5,684 nucleotides of DNA from Deltaproteobacteria bacterium (GCA_016934135.1 JAFGTK010000316.1:1-5684); one strand, 5' to 3'; counted from the stretch's first letter, positions 1-5,684 are shown. The notes: generated by a model not told the origin, from the sequence alone. Numbers and translations are program-made.

Positions 1-186
1 AATATCGTTTCAGGTCATGGCAGGAAGGAACTTGAAGCCCGGGGAACAAGTATGAAGGGCGCCATTCCCACGATTATAACAGGAAAGAACCACACCATAA
101 CCCACATCACAACAGACTCCGTGATAGCTGTCCCGTTCTTCACCGAAAACGGCGATTTTACCTTCGAGGTCTGTCTCGAGCGGTAA
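1..186 (+). CDS. C-terminal end of an unidentified protein (5' end outside window)
   Basis: Frame 1 is open from the first base to a TAA at 184-186, giving 61 residues of what looks like real coding sequence (mixed charged and hydrophobic residues, no low complexity). The fragment runs from NIVSGHGRKE to the terminal FTFEVCLER. Its second half reads like alternating beta strands (PTIITGK, HTITHITT, VIAVPFF, FTFEVCL), which suggests a small beta-rich C-terminal domain. I do not recognise the family. The gene ends 27 bp before the stop of the convergent kinase gene, so the two are tail to tail. An internal ATG at 52-54 has no good ribosome site, so the real start is probably upstream of the window. 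Confidence 0.6.
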   Translation, partial: NIVSGHGRKELEARGTSMKGAIPTIITGKNHTITHITTDSVIAVPFFTENGDFTFEVCLER

Positions 187-213
187 CAGCCCCGGTCAAT
201 CGCCGGTATAAGC

Positions 214-2202
214 CTACGGCATTGCAAACATCTTCCGGATCTCTTCCATTGCCAGGAACAGTCCCCTGTCAGGGGTTCTCACCTCGTTGAATTCCCGAAC
301 CCTGACCCAGCGGTGCGTCTGATCCTCTGGGATGACGAGCGGAGAATCATCCACGATGCAGTTGCTTTCAAGGGGCACAAGGCAGCGCCTCAGATCCTTG
401 AATGGTCCTCCTGTTTCAGGGTCCCACATCACATATTCATACCGGTCGAGAAAAGATTCCGGGATCTCTCCATGCCCGGCAAGCAACTCAAAAACCCTCC
501 TGCTTTCTGCTTCGCCCACGGTGGTATAGACAAAGACCCGCTTGAAGTTTTCCATACAGAAGGTGATGAATTTACCAAGGCCCGGCCTGGGATGAACCTC
601 ATAGGAATTGTCCACAAGGGTACCCTCTATATCCAGGGCAATACACCTGGCAGGCCTTACCCAGATATTGCGAAGATAGGCTGCAGCCTCACGGGCCGAG
701 TCAAAACGCTCATGCGCTCCGCCGGCAAGGCACCTTCTCAGAAAACCCGAAAACTCGTAGGGAATCCCCCTGATGTGCTGCAGTTCTTCAGGAGACCCCG
801 GAAGAGTGCTGCTGAGCATCTGGGCCAATACAACACCGGCGGAAAAAATATCGCTCTGGATGGAGGGAAAGCCGCCCTGCATGATTTCAGGGGCCATATA
901 TCTCCTGCTTCCCGGGGGTGATCCGTATCTCAATTTTTCCTGATGTGGTTTTATCTGCTGGGCAATACCAAAGTCGATAAGCCGCAGCGATCCGTCATCC
1001 CCGAACAGGATATTGTCCGGCTTGATATCATTGTGTACCACCAAGCTAATATGACATGCATGGAGTATATCGAGGAGCTTTATTGCAATATCCTGGGCAA
1101 TGGCAGGGGATAATACCCCGTTTGCATTGAGGAGATCCTGCAGCGATCCATTGGCTATATACTGCTGTTCATATATTGTTCCATAGCCTGCAATCACTCT
1201 TTTTGCAGGCTTTACAATACCTTCATGTTTCACAGACATGCTGAGGCGTTCTTCATTGACAAAGTGCCAGTAATTTGCGTCGAACCGGCCATCATCACTC
1301 TCAAAGGTCTTGAGGACAACAGGGATTTTATCCTTGAGGCGGGAGGCAACGTATATATCAGACGCCCCTCCCCGCCAGATGATACCGTTTATTCGGTATA
1401 ACCCGTCAATGCGTTCACCATCATGGAACCGCAGGGATGGAGAGTATAAACTTCTGAGAACATCGGGAGGAACTTTGAGAATGCCCGAATGGGGAGTGGC
1501 GGTGATCTCGCTTGTCATGCTCGGACAACCGGCTATACCATCTTCAATATAGTGACCGGTTGTCCCTTCGACTCTCCTGAGAATATACATGTGGCCGAAA
1601 GGGCTGCGCGGATTACGATGCCAGATTGCCAGGGGGTCCAGTGTAAGGTACCTGCCGCTTCTTGTATCCACGAACAGTATCGTGCCCGGGAGAACAAACC
1701 CGGTGAACTCCCTGGCATGGGTATACGGGACGACATATTCGATACGGGGTCCCAGAAGAACACGGAACCCCTTGTCCTCACAGACAATCAGCCGGTATTG
1801 TGCGAGATACTCGACAGCTCCCAGGGATTCCACCAGGGCATGTTTTGCTTCACCAGCAACCGCACCCTCATATATCCCGGCCAGCATCAGAAGCATCGTT
1901 GGTATCTTTGACTGAAGCTCGTGAGGAAACATATGGGTACAAGGCCTCTTGAAATCATGATGTGACGGAGGATTGACCGGACCTTTTCCCTGTGCGGAGA
2001 GAACACATGCCTGGTACAGGGTTGCCATAAAACGCACCGAAACATTTGCGCTCCATCTGCTGCGCTGTTTTGCCTCATCCGGGCTCAATGCAAAGCAGAC
2101 GCTTTCATATGACCGGGAAATCGGCCTGACAAATCGGTATCTGATGAGAAAGTCAAGATCATCAATCATAGGGTCTCTGCAAATCCGTTTTATAAAAAAC
2201 AC
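214..2202 (-). CDS. Ser/Thr protein kinase fused to a C-terminal HAD (FCP1/NIF-like) phosphatase domain
   Basis: The 662-residue protein has three parts. Residues 1 to about 262 match no domain I know. Residues about 268-512 are a Hanks-type Ser/Thr kinase: glycine loop WRGGASDIYVA (276-286), ATP lysine K298, helix-C glutamate E317 or E318, catalytic loop HNDIKPDN (390-397, D392), DFG (410-412), GSRRYMAPE (431-439) and D451. The HRD arginine is Asn391, so this is a non-RD kinase. Residues about 518-640 carry HAD motifs: DIEGT (nucleophile D524), T560, K602 and VDDSP (D618, D619). The preceding HPRPGL (537-542) and the VDDSP motif recall FCP1/NIF phosphatases. I see no membrane segment, so it is probably cytoplasmic. 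The start is GTG at 2202 (an in-frame stop lies at 2224-2226). ATG at 2169 (residue 12) is possible, and neither has a strong ribosome site. Targets are unknown; a self-reversing phosphorylation switch is an inference. Confidence 0.9.
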   Translation of the reverse strand: MFFIKRICRDPMIDDLDFLIRYRFVRPISRSYESVCFALSPDEAKQRSRWSANVSVRFMATLYQACVLSAQGKGPVNPPSHHDFKRPCTHMFPHELQSKIPTMLLMLAGIYEGAVAGEAKHALVESLGAVEYLAQYRLIVCEDKGFRVLLGPRIEYVVPYTHAREFTGFVLPGTILFVDTRSGRYLTLDPLAIWHRNPRSPFGHMYILRRVEGTTGHYIEDGIAGCPSMTSEITATPHSGILKVPPDVLRSLYSPSLRFHDGERIDGLYRINGIIWRGGASDIYVASRLKDKIPVVLKTFESDDGRFDANYWHFVNEERLSMSVKHEGIVKPAKRVIAGYGTIYEQQYIANGSLQDLLNANGVLSPAIAQDIAIKLLDILHACHISLVVHNDIKPDNILFGDDGSLRLIDFGIAQQIKPHQEKLRYGSPPGSRRYMAPEIMQGGFPSIQSDIFSAGVVLAQMLSSTLPGSPEELQHIRGIPYEFSGFLRRCLAGGAHERFDSAREAAAYLRNIWVRPARCIALDIEGTLVDNSYEVHPRPGLGKFITFCMENFKRVFVYTTVGEAESRRVFELLAGHGEIPESFLDRYEYVMWDPETGGPFKDLRRCLVPLESNCIVDDSPLVIPEDQTHRWVRVREFNEVRTPDRGLFLAMEEIRKMFAMP

Positions 2203-2226
2203 ATGGCGCCTGAGAAACGCACCTCA

Positions 2227-2268
2227 CCTTATACCTTATACCTTATACCTTATACCTTATACCTTATG
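2227..2268. repeat. Tandem heptamer repeat, six copies of CCTTATA (TATAAGG on the minus strand)
   Basis: Six head-to-tail 7-bp units begin at 2227, 2234, 2241, 2248, 2255 and 2262. The first five are identical, and the last ends in G instead of A. The array lies in the gap between the AlaX stop and the kinase start, and begins 24 bp upstream of the kinase GTG. Read in the kinase direction, each unit is TATAAGG, so the leader would carry a series of UAAGG elements resembling Shine-Dalgarno cores. It is non-coding, so the non-multiple-of-three unit carries no frame cost. Such perfect arrays can vary in copy number by slipped-strand replication; variation here is not shown. Confidence 0.95.
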
Positions 2269-2277
2269 CGTTTAAGT

Positions 2278-2305
2278 GTAATAAACTCCCCCGGCGATGT
2301 GTCAA
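2278..2305 (-). promoter_or_regulatory. Candidate sigma-70 type promoter of the kinase gene
   Basis: On the minus strand a perfect -35 TTGACA occupies 2305-2300 and a TATTAC -10 (4 of 6 matches to TATAAT) occupies 2283-2278, with a 16-bp spacer. Transcription would start near 2271, just ahead of the heptamer repeat, placing the whole repeat array in a leader of about 70 nt. The promoter lies just downstream of the AlaX stop, so the kinase could be transcribed independently of AlaX as well as by read-through. Prediction only. Confidence 0.45.
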
Positions 2306-2322
2306 TACCAAACCCGGCATCG

Positions 2323-2967
2323 CTATTCCATGAGCGAAATCTCGATGCGCTCTTTGCCCTTTCCGATATTTTTCCGCTTGAGCGTGATGACCCCGACCTC
2401 TCCTGTTGTCCTGATATGGGTTCCGCCGCAGGATACTCTTGCAAAGCCCTCTATCTCCCAGTACCGTCTCTCCTTATCCGGATCGCTGAACTCGCTTCGT
2501 ATGGGGTGATCATCACTGATCAGCTTGTTTGCCTGCTGTTCGATCAGCACAAATGCCTCAGAGATATTCCCGTCCCAGACAAAATCGAGCCTGGCCTTGT
2601 CCTGGTGGATATTGGCCCCGATCTTGGCCGGATTGTTGAAGTTTCGATACACCAGTTCCAGCACTATCTCTGCAGCGAAATGGAGCCGCATGAGCCTGTA
2701 ACGCCTGTCCCAGTCGATTACTACGGAGACCTCATCACCCGCAGTGAATGCATGCGGGCCCTCCAGGGTATAAAAAATCTCGGCCCCGTCTTTGCGCGCC
2801 TCCTTCACACTGCATCCGCCGATGGTCCCTGCGTCTGAATCCTGTCCGCCGCTGACGGCATAAAAGATCGTTCTGTCCAGGGTTATCACATCACCCTCAA
2901 CACTGGTTATATTTGCGGTGAGTTCCGTACAATACGGATCTTGCCAGAAGACCTTCTCGGCAGGCAT
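2323..2967 (-). CDS. alaX: AlaX-type alanyl-tRNA editing protein (trans-acting deacylase)
   Basis: The 214-residue protein resembles the free-standing form of the alanyl-tRNA synthetase editing domain, which hydrolyses mischarged tRNA-Ala (Ser- or Gly-tRNA-Ala) in the cytoplasm. Visible signatures are FYAVSGGQDSDAG near residues 35-47, matching the glycine-rich GGQ segment of the family; LMRLHFAAEIVLEL (92-105); and CGGTH (180-184), equivalent to the CxGTH zinc motif. The usual HxxxH is here HFAAE (His96, Glu100), so one of the usual zinc-binding histidines is Glu. The length fits the mid-size AlaX class. The ATG at 2967 is chosen because GGGGGA (2980-2975) lies 7 nt upstream. The frame stays open to a TTG at 3012 and ATGs at 2985 and 2982, but these lack a ribosome site, and homologues typically begin close to the xxFWQDPY segment. 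A minus-strand TTGACA (3045-3040) lies upstream without a convincing -10. The family is clear; the exact substrate is not. Confidence 0.88.
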   Translation of the reverse strand: MPAEKVFWQDPYCTELTANITSVEGDVITLDRTIFYAVSGGQDSDAGTIGGCSVKEARKDGAEIFYTLEGPHAFTAGDEVSVVIDWDRRYRLMRLHFAAEIVLELVYRNFNNPAKIGANIHQDKARLDFVWDGNISEAFVLIEQQANKLISDDHPIRSEFSDPDKERRYWEIEGFARVSCGGTHIRTTGEVGVITLKRKNIGKGKERIEISLME

Positions 2968-3260
2968 ATGTCTGTCCCCCATCATGCTGTACAATAAAAG
3001 CGCTGATTCCAACCAAAGATCTCAGGTTTGCCGCCATGTTGTCAAGGTACGATATGCACACCTTTGTTGTATCACTGCATCCTGATTACATATCATGCAT
3101 TGTTCCCGGCTTGCGATCACGTAAACGAAGCTGTTGCAGAACATCACACCCGTGTTTCTTTTCCGGCGTCTTGTCGGGCATAGCTGAAAGCGACGTGTCA
3201 GGGCGTAGTCAACGCGGAGACTGAAACCTTACGTAAAGACGATCCGCCGCGACGGACGGA

Positions 3261-3288
3261 TTGACAAGCCTACTTTCATGATTATTAA
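3261..3288 (+). promoter_or_regulatory. Candidate promoter of the ferredoxin-aldehyde oxidoreductase operon
   Basis: A perfect -35 TTGACA (3261-3266) is followed after 16 bp by TATTAA (3283-3288), 4 of 6 matches to TATAAT, inside an AT-rich stretch. The inferred transcription start is near 3296, which gives an unusually long leader of about 240 nt before the ferredoxin ATG. The palindrome TTACGTAA at 3229-3236 sits roughly 60 bp upstream of that start, a usual distance for an activator site, but I cannot assign a regulator. Confidence 0.5.
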
Positions 3289-3312
3289 TAGAATAAAGGA
3301 GTCATTCCAATA

Positions 3313-3342
3313 CTTTAATGAGTTTGGGGAAGCACATTAAAG
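3313..3342 (+). promoter_or_regulatory. Inverted repeat in the operon leader, possible RNA pseudoknot or operator
   Basis: CTTTAATG (3313-3320) is perfectly complementary to CATTAAAG (3335-3342) across a 14-nt loop. The loop contains GGGGA (3326-3330), which can pair with TCCCC at 3355-3359, giving the geometry of an H-type pseudoknot. It lies about 20-60 nt into the predicted leader. It could equally be a DNA operator just downstream of the promoter. There is no U-run after it, so it is not an intrinsic terminator. I cannot match it to a riboswitch class I know. Confidence 0.4.
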
Positions 3343-3520
3343 CATATACGCTGGTCCCCCGGTTCCGCCTGTTGATCTTAGTCGACTGCACATGGAGAAC
3401 CACACTGACAAGGCTGCAGCTTCAATGCATTTCACAGTGAGGTTACGCGATACAGGGAGGTGATCTCAGCGCTGTTGAAATAAACTGATCAGCACAAACA
3501 GGAGAAGATATAACCGTATA

Positions 3521-3527
3521 AAGGAGG
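3521..3527 (+). promoter_or_regulatory. Strong ribosome binding site of the ferredoxin gene
   Basis: AAGGAGG lies 7 nt before the ATG at 3535 and fixes the start of the ferredoxin gene. It is a near-ideal Shine-Dalgarno sequence, in line with high expression of a redox partner. Confidence 0.9.
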
Positions 3528-3534
3528 AAGAATT

Positions 3535-4014
3535 ATGGCAAAGATGTTGATGGTTTACCCTGACAGGTGCACCGGCTGTCATGATTGCGAGCTGGCATGT
3601 TCCTTTTTCCACGACAAAGAATTCAGACCGTATACTTCACGAATCAAGGTCTATTCTTGGGAAATGGAGGGATTTTCCATGCCCACAACATGTGTTCAAT
3701 GCGAGGATGCTCCATGCGTGGCAGTCTGCCCCACGGGCGCCATGTATGATGATCCTGCAAACAACCGGGTTGCCTGGGACGAGGACAAATGTATCGGCTG
3801 CCGCATGTGCACCCTTGCGTGTCCTTTCGGTGCCGTCGTATTCGAGACTAAGAACAGGCGCATTATCAAGTGCGACCTGTGCGAGGGTGAGCCCGAATGC
3901 GTCAAAATCTGCCCCACATGTGCGCTTGATTTTATCGAAGAGACTGATGCATCAAGAGCCAGAAAAAAGGCTGTTGCCGCAGAGTTCAAAAAAACGTTTG
4001 AGGAGGTGGCCTGA
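3535..4014 (+). CDS. Ferredoxin-like electron-transfer subunit with four [4Fe-4S] sites, partner of aldehyde oxidoreductase
   Basis: The 159-residue protein has 17 cysteines, 16 of them in four cluster-binding groups: C12/C15/C18/C22, C53/C56/C61/C65, C86/C89/C92/C96 and C113/C116/C122/C126. This is the polyferredoxin layout of DMSO-reductase-type electron-transfer subunits and of the small subunit AorA of the Aromatoleum aldehyde oxidoreductase; BamC of the benzoyl-CoA reductase complex is a related case. C129 is the extra cysteine. There is no signal peptide or twin-arginine motif, so it is cytoplasmic. It probably carries electrons from the tungsten enzyme encoded immediately downstream to a ferredoxin, NAD or quinone acceptor. 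Its last codons (4000-4006) double as the ribosome site for that gene, and its TGA shares one base with the next ATG. The tail after residue 135 is charged and probably helical. Start by a perfect Shine-Dalgarno site. Confidence 0.92.
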   Translation: MAKMLMVYPDRCTGCHDCELACSFFHDKEFRPYTSRIKVYSWEMEGFSMPTTCVQCEDAPCVAVCPTGAMYDDPANNRVAWDEDKCIGCRMCTLACPFGAVVFETKNRRIIKCDLCEGEPECVKICPTCALDFIEETDASRARKKAVAAEFKKTFEEVA

Positions 4015-5684
4015 TGAACGGGTGGATTGGAACAATCGCAAGAATAGATCTGGCATCCGGGAGCGTGAAGAAAGAAGCGCTCAACCCTGATCTGGCCAAA
4101 AAATTTATCGGCGGTCGCGGCCTTGGAAGCAAGATCATCTATGACGAGGTGGACGCCAGAATAGATCCCCTGAGCCCTGATAACAAGTTCATCTTCGCAG
4201 CCGGGCCCTTGAACGGAACCTTTGCCCCATCGGCAAGCCATTATAACATTGTCACAAAAGGTCCGCTTACCGGCACGATTGCATCATCCAGCTCAGGCGG
4301 CATATTCGGCTCAATGATGAAATATGCCGGATTTGACATGATCATTGTCGAGGGCAAGGCAGGCAAACCGGTTTATATCTGGATAAAGGACGGTGAGGTG
4401 GAGATCCGCAGCGCCGAGCATCTCTGGGGCAAAAACACAATCGAGACCACCGGAGAGATCCGTGAAGAAACGGATGAAGAGGCGAGTGTTGCATGTATCG
4501 GCCCCGGCGGAGAGCGGCTCGTGTGTTTTGCCAATGTGATGAATGAATGCAACCGGGCAGCAGGCAGGACCGGCGTAGGTGCCGTGATGGGATCAAAGAA
4601 TCTCAAGGCAGTGGCAATATACGGTACCGGAGCGGTGCGGGTAAGCGACAATGAGGCCTTCAGAAGCGCAACGGAAAAGGCGAGCACAAAGATCAAGGAA
4701 CACGCGGTAGGCGGTGAAGGGCTTCGCAAGTATGGAACCGATGTCCTGGTGAACATTCTCAATGAAATAGGCGGACTGCCTACGCGAAACTTCAGAGAAT
4801 CATATTTCCCCGAGGCGGACAAGGTGGGTGGCGAATCACTGACGGACAAGCTCCTGACACGACCCCGCGGATGTTTCTCATGCATCATAAGCTGCGGACG
4901 CGCCACAAAGGTGAAGAATCCGAAGTATGAAGGATTCGGTGAAGGGCCCGAATATGAGACAGCCTGGGCCTTCGGTCCGGACTGCGGCATTGATGATCTC
5001 GAAGCAGTCACAAAGGCAAACTATATCTGCAATGAGGCTGGGATCGACACCATTACCATGGGTACGACCATTGCCTGCGCCATGGACCTGTTCGAAAACG
5101 GCATCATCACAACAAAGGACACCGACGGCATTGCCCTGAATTTCGGAAATGCAGAGGCCATGGTGGAAATGGTCAGGAAAACAGCAGAGGGAGAAGGATT
5201 CGGAAACAAGCTGGCTCTGGGAAGCTACCGGCTGGCCGAGAGTTACGGCCATCCCGAATACTCCATGTCCGTGAAAAAGCAGGAAATGCCTGCATACGAC
5301 CCGAGGGCTGTCCAGGGCATTGGGCTCAATTTTGCCACCAGCAATCGCGGGGCCTGTCACGTGCGCGGCTACACTATCGCACCCGAGGTCCTGGGAAACC
5401 CCGAGAAGGTCGACCCCCTCGTTACAGAAGGCAAGGCCAATCTCAATATCATATTCCAGAATCTCACGGCAGCCCTTGATTCTACAGGTGCATGTCTGTT
5501 TGCCACGTTCGGTATTGGCGGCGATGAGCTGGCAGAGCTGCTCAGTGCCGCTACCGGCATTGAATTTTCCACGGACGACTTCATGAAGACGGGAGACCGC
5601 ATCTGGAACCTGGAACGGCTTTTCAACCTGAAAGCCGGCTTCAGCTCAAAGGACGACACGCTGCCGGACAGGATCCTGAAGGAT
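4014..5684 (+). CDS. aor: Tungsten-containing aldehyde:ferredoxin oxidoreductase, catalytic subunit (3' end outside window)
   Basis: The frame is open for 557 codons from ATG 4014 to the window edge; the family is usually about 600-650 residues, so a short C-terminal part is missing. It catalyses reversible oxidation of aldehydes to carboxylic acids at a tungsten bis-pterin centre. Family signatures: GGRGLG (33-38), SSSSGGIFG (91-99), NRAAGRTGVGAVMGSKNLKA (180-199), the [4Fe-4S] motif CFSCIISC (C287, C290, C294) with a fourth cysteine at C494 (STGACLF), GPEYET with E313, and SNRGACHVRG with H449, these last two matching the positions of the active-site Glu and His of Pyrococcus AOR. NLERLFNLKAGFSSKDDTLP (532-551) is the characteristic C-terminal segment. 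GAGGAGG at 4000-4006 sits 7 nt before the ATG, and the start overlaps the ferredoxin stop by one base (TGATG), so the two are translationally coupled. The substrate cannot be read from sequence. A BamB-type benzoyl-CoA reductase is a less likely relative. Confidence 0.93.
   Translation, partial: MNGWIGTIARIDLASGSVKKEALNPDLAKKFIGGRGLGSKIIYDEVDARIDPLSPDNKFIFAAGPLNGTFAPSASHYNIVTKGPLTGTIASSSSGGIFGSMMKYAGFDMIIVEGKAGKPVYIWIKDGEVEIRSAEHLWGKNTIETTGEIREETDEEASVACIGPGGERLVCFANVMNECNRAAGRTGVGAVMGSKNLKAVAIYGTGAVRVSDNEAFRSATEKASTKIKEHAVGGEGLRKYGTDVLVNILNEIGGLPTRNFRESYFPEADKVGGESLTDKLLTRPRGCFSCIISCGRATKVKNPKYEGFGEGPEYETAWAFGPDCGIDDLEAVTKANYICNEAGIDTITMGTTIACAMDLFENGIITTKDTDGIALNFGNAEAMVEMVRKTAEGEGFGNKLALGSYRLAESYGHPEYSMSVKKQEMPAYDPRAVQGIGLNFATSNRGACHVRGYTIAPEVLGNPEKVDPLVTEGKANLNIIFQNLTAALDSTGACLFATFGIGGDELAELLSAATGIEFSTDDFMKTGDRIWNLERLFNLKAGFSSKDDTLPDRILKD

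Larger units (their letters stand above)
2968..3534. other. Divergent intergenic region without a convincing gene
   Basis: This 567-bp gap separates the divergent AlaX and ferredoxin/oxidoreductase units. It holds the AlaX ribosome site (2975-2980), a minus-strand TTGACA (3040-3045), an 8-bp palindrome TTACGTAA (3229-3236), a plus-strand promoter candidate (3261-3288), an 8-bp inverted repeat (3313-3342), an unused strong Shine-Dalgarno-like site (3456-3465) and the ferredoxin ribosome site (3521-3527). A 62-codon plus-strand frame at 3036-3224 has no ribosome site and no recognisable content, so I do not call it a gene. I see no tRNA, CRISPR or insertion-sequence end. Confidence 0.7.

Noticed and set aside
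191..205. CCGG-loop-CCGG hairpin between the convergent stops as a terminator
   Set aside because: The stem is only 4-5 bp and no T-run follows on either strand.
313..921. Plus-strand open frame of 202 codons
   Set aside because: It is fully antisense to the kinase-phosphatase gene, whose motifs are unambiguous; the antisense frame has no recognisable content.
2227..2268. CRISPR array
   Set aside because: Units are 7 bp and contiguous, with no spacers; this is a simple tandem repeat.
2203..2838. Plus-strand open frame of 211 codons across the repeat and antisense to AlaX
   Set aside because: It starts in the non-coding gap, translates the heptamers as a YTLYLIP-type repeat and then runs antisense to a clear AlaX gene.
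2968..3012. N-terminal extension of AlaX to a TTG at 3012
   Set aside because: The TTG and the ATGs at 2985 and 2982 lack a Shine-Dalgarno site, whereas ATG 2967 has GGGGGA 7 nt upstream and gives the expected N-terminus.
3036..3224. 62-codon plus-strand frame in the intergenic region
   Set aside because: No ribosome site before its ATG, no recognisable domain, and it ends upstream of the promoter candidate for the next operon.
4373..5360. Minus-strand open frames of 212 and 160 codons
   Set aside because: Both lie antisense to the aldehyde oxidoreductase gene, are rich in Ser and Pro or Cys and His, and show no domain.

Overview
The window looks like chromosomal DNA of an anaerobic bacterium. 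The evidence is a tungsten-type aldehyde:ferredoxin oxidoreductase with its own multi-cluster ferredoxin, clear Shine-Dalgarno sites and perfect TTGACA boxes in all three non-coding gaps of useful size. Sulfate-reducing or syntrophic deltaproteobacterial or Nitrospirota-like lineages would fit, but the window holds no marker gene, so the lineage is a guess.

Layout from left to right: (1) the 3' end of an unidentified plus-strand gene (1-186). (2) Convergent to it, a 662-codon minus-strand gene (214-2202) for an unusual three-part protein: an unrecognised N-terminal region, a Ser/Thr protein kinase domain and a C-terminal HAD-type phosphatase domain resembling the FCP1/NIF family. (3) A 120-bp gap that contains a plausible minus-strand promoter followed by six tandem copies of a 7-bp unit, placed in the predicted leader of the kinase gene. 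(4) A minus-strand AlaX-type alanyl-tRNA editing protein (2323-2967). (5) A 567-bp divergent intergenic region with a plus-strand promoter candidate and a long, possibly structured leader. (6) A 16-cysteine ferredoxin-like electron-transfer subunit (3535-4014), translationally coupled to (7) a tungsten aldehyde oxidoreductase catalytic subunit (4014 to the window edge, 3' end missing).

Genes 6 and 7 form one redox module: the tungstopterin enzyme interconverts aldehydes and carboxylic acids and passes electrons through its own [4Fe-4S] cluster to the polyferredoxin partner. The AlaX protein is a translation quality-control factor, and the kinase/phosphatase is a signalling protein with unknown targets. 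I see no sequence link between these two and the oxidoreductase operon beyond adjacency. The least conventional parts of the window are the kinase-phosphatase fusion with its repeat-bearing leader, and the leader RNA of the oxidoreductase operon, where an 8-bp stem has a loop able to pair downstream.
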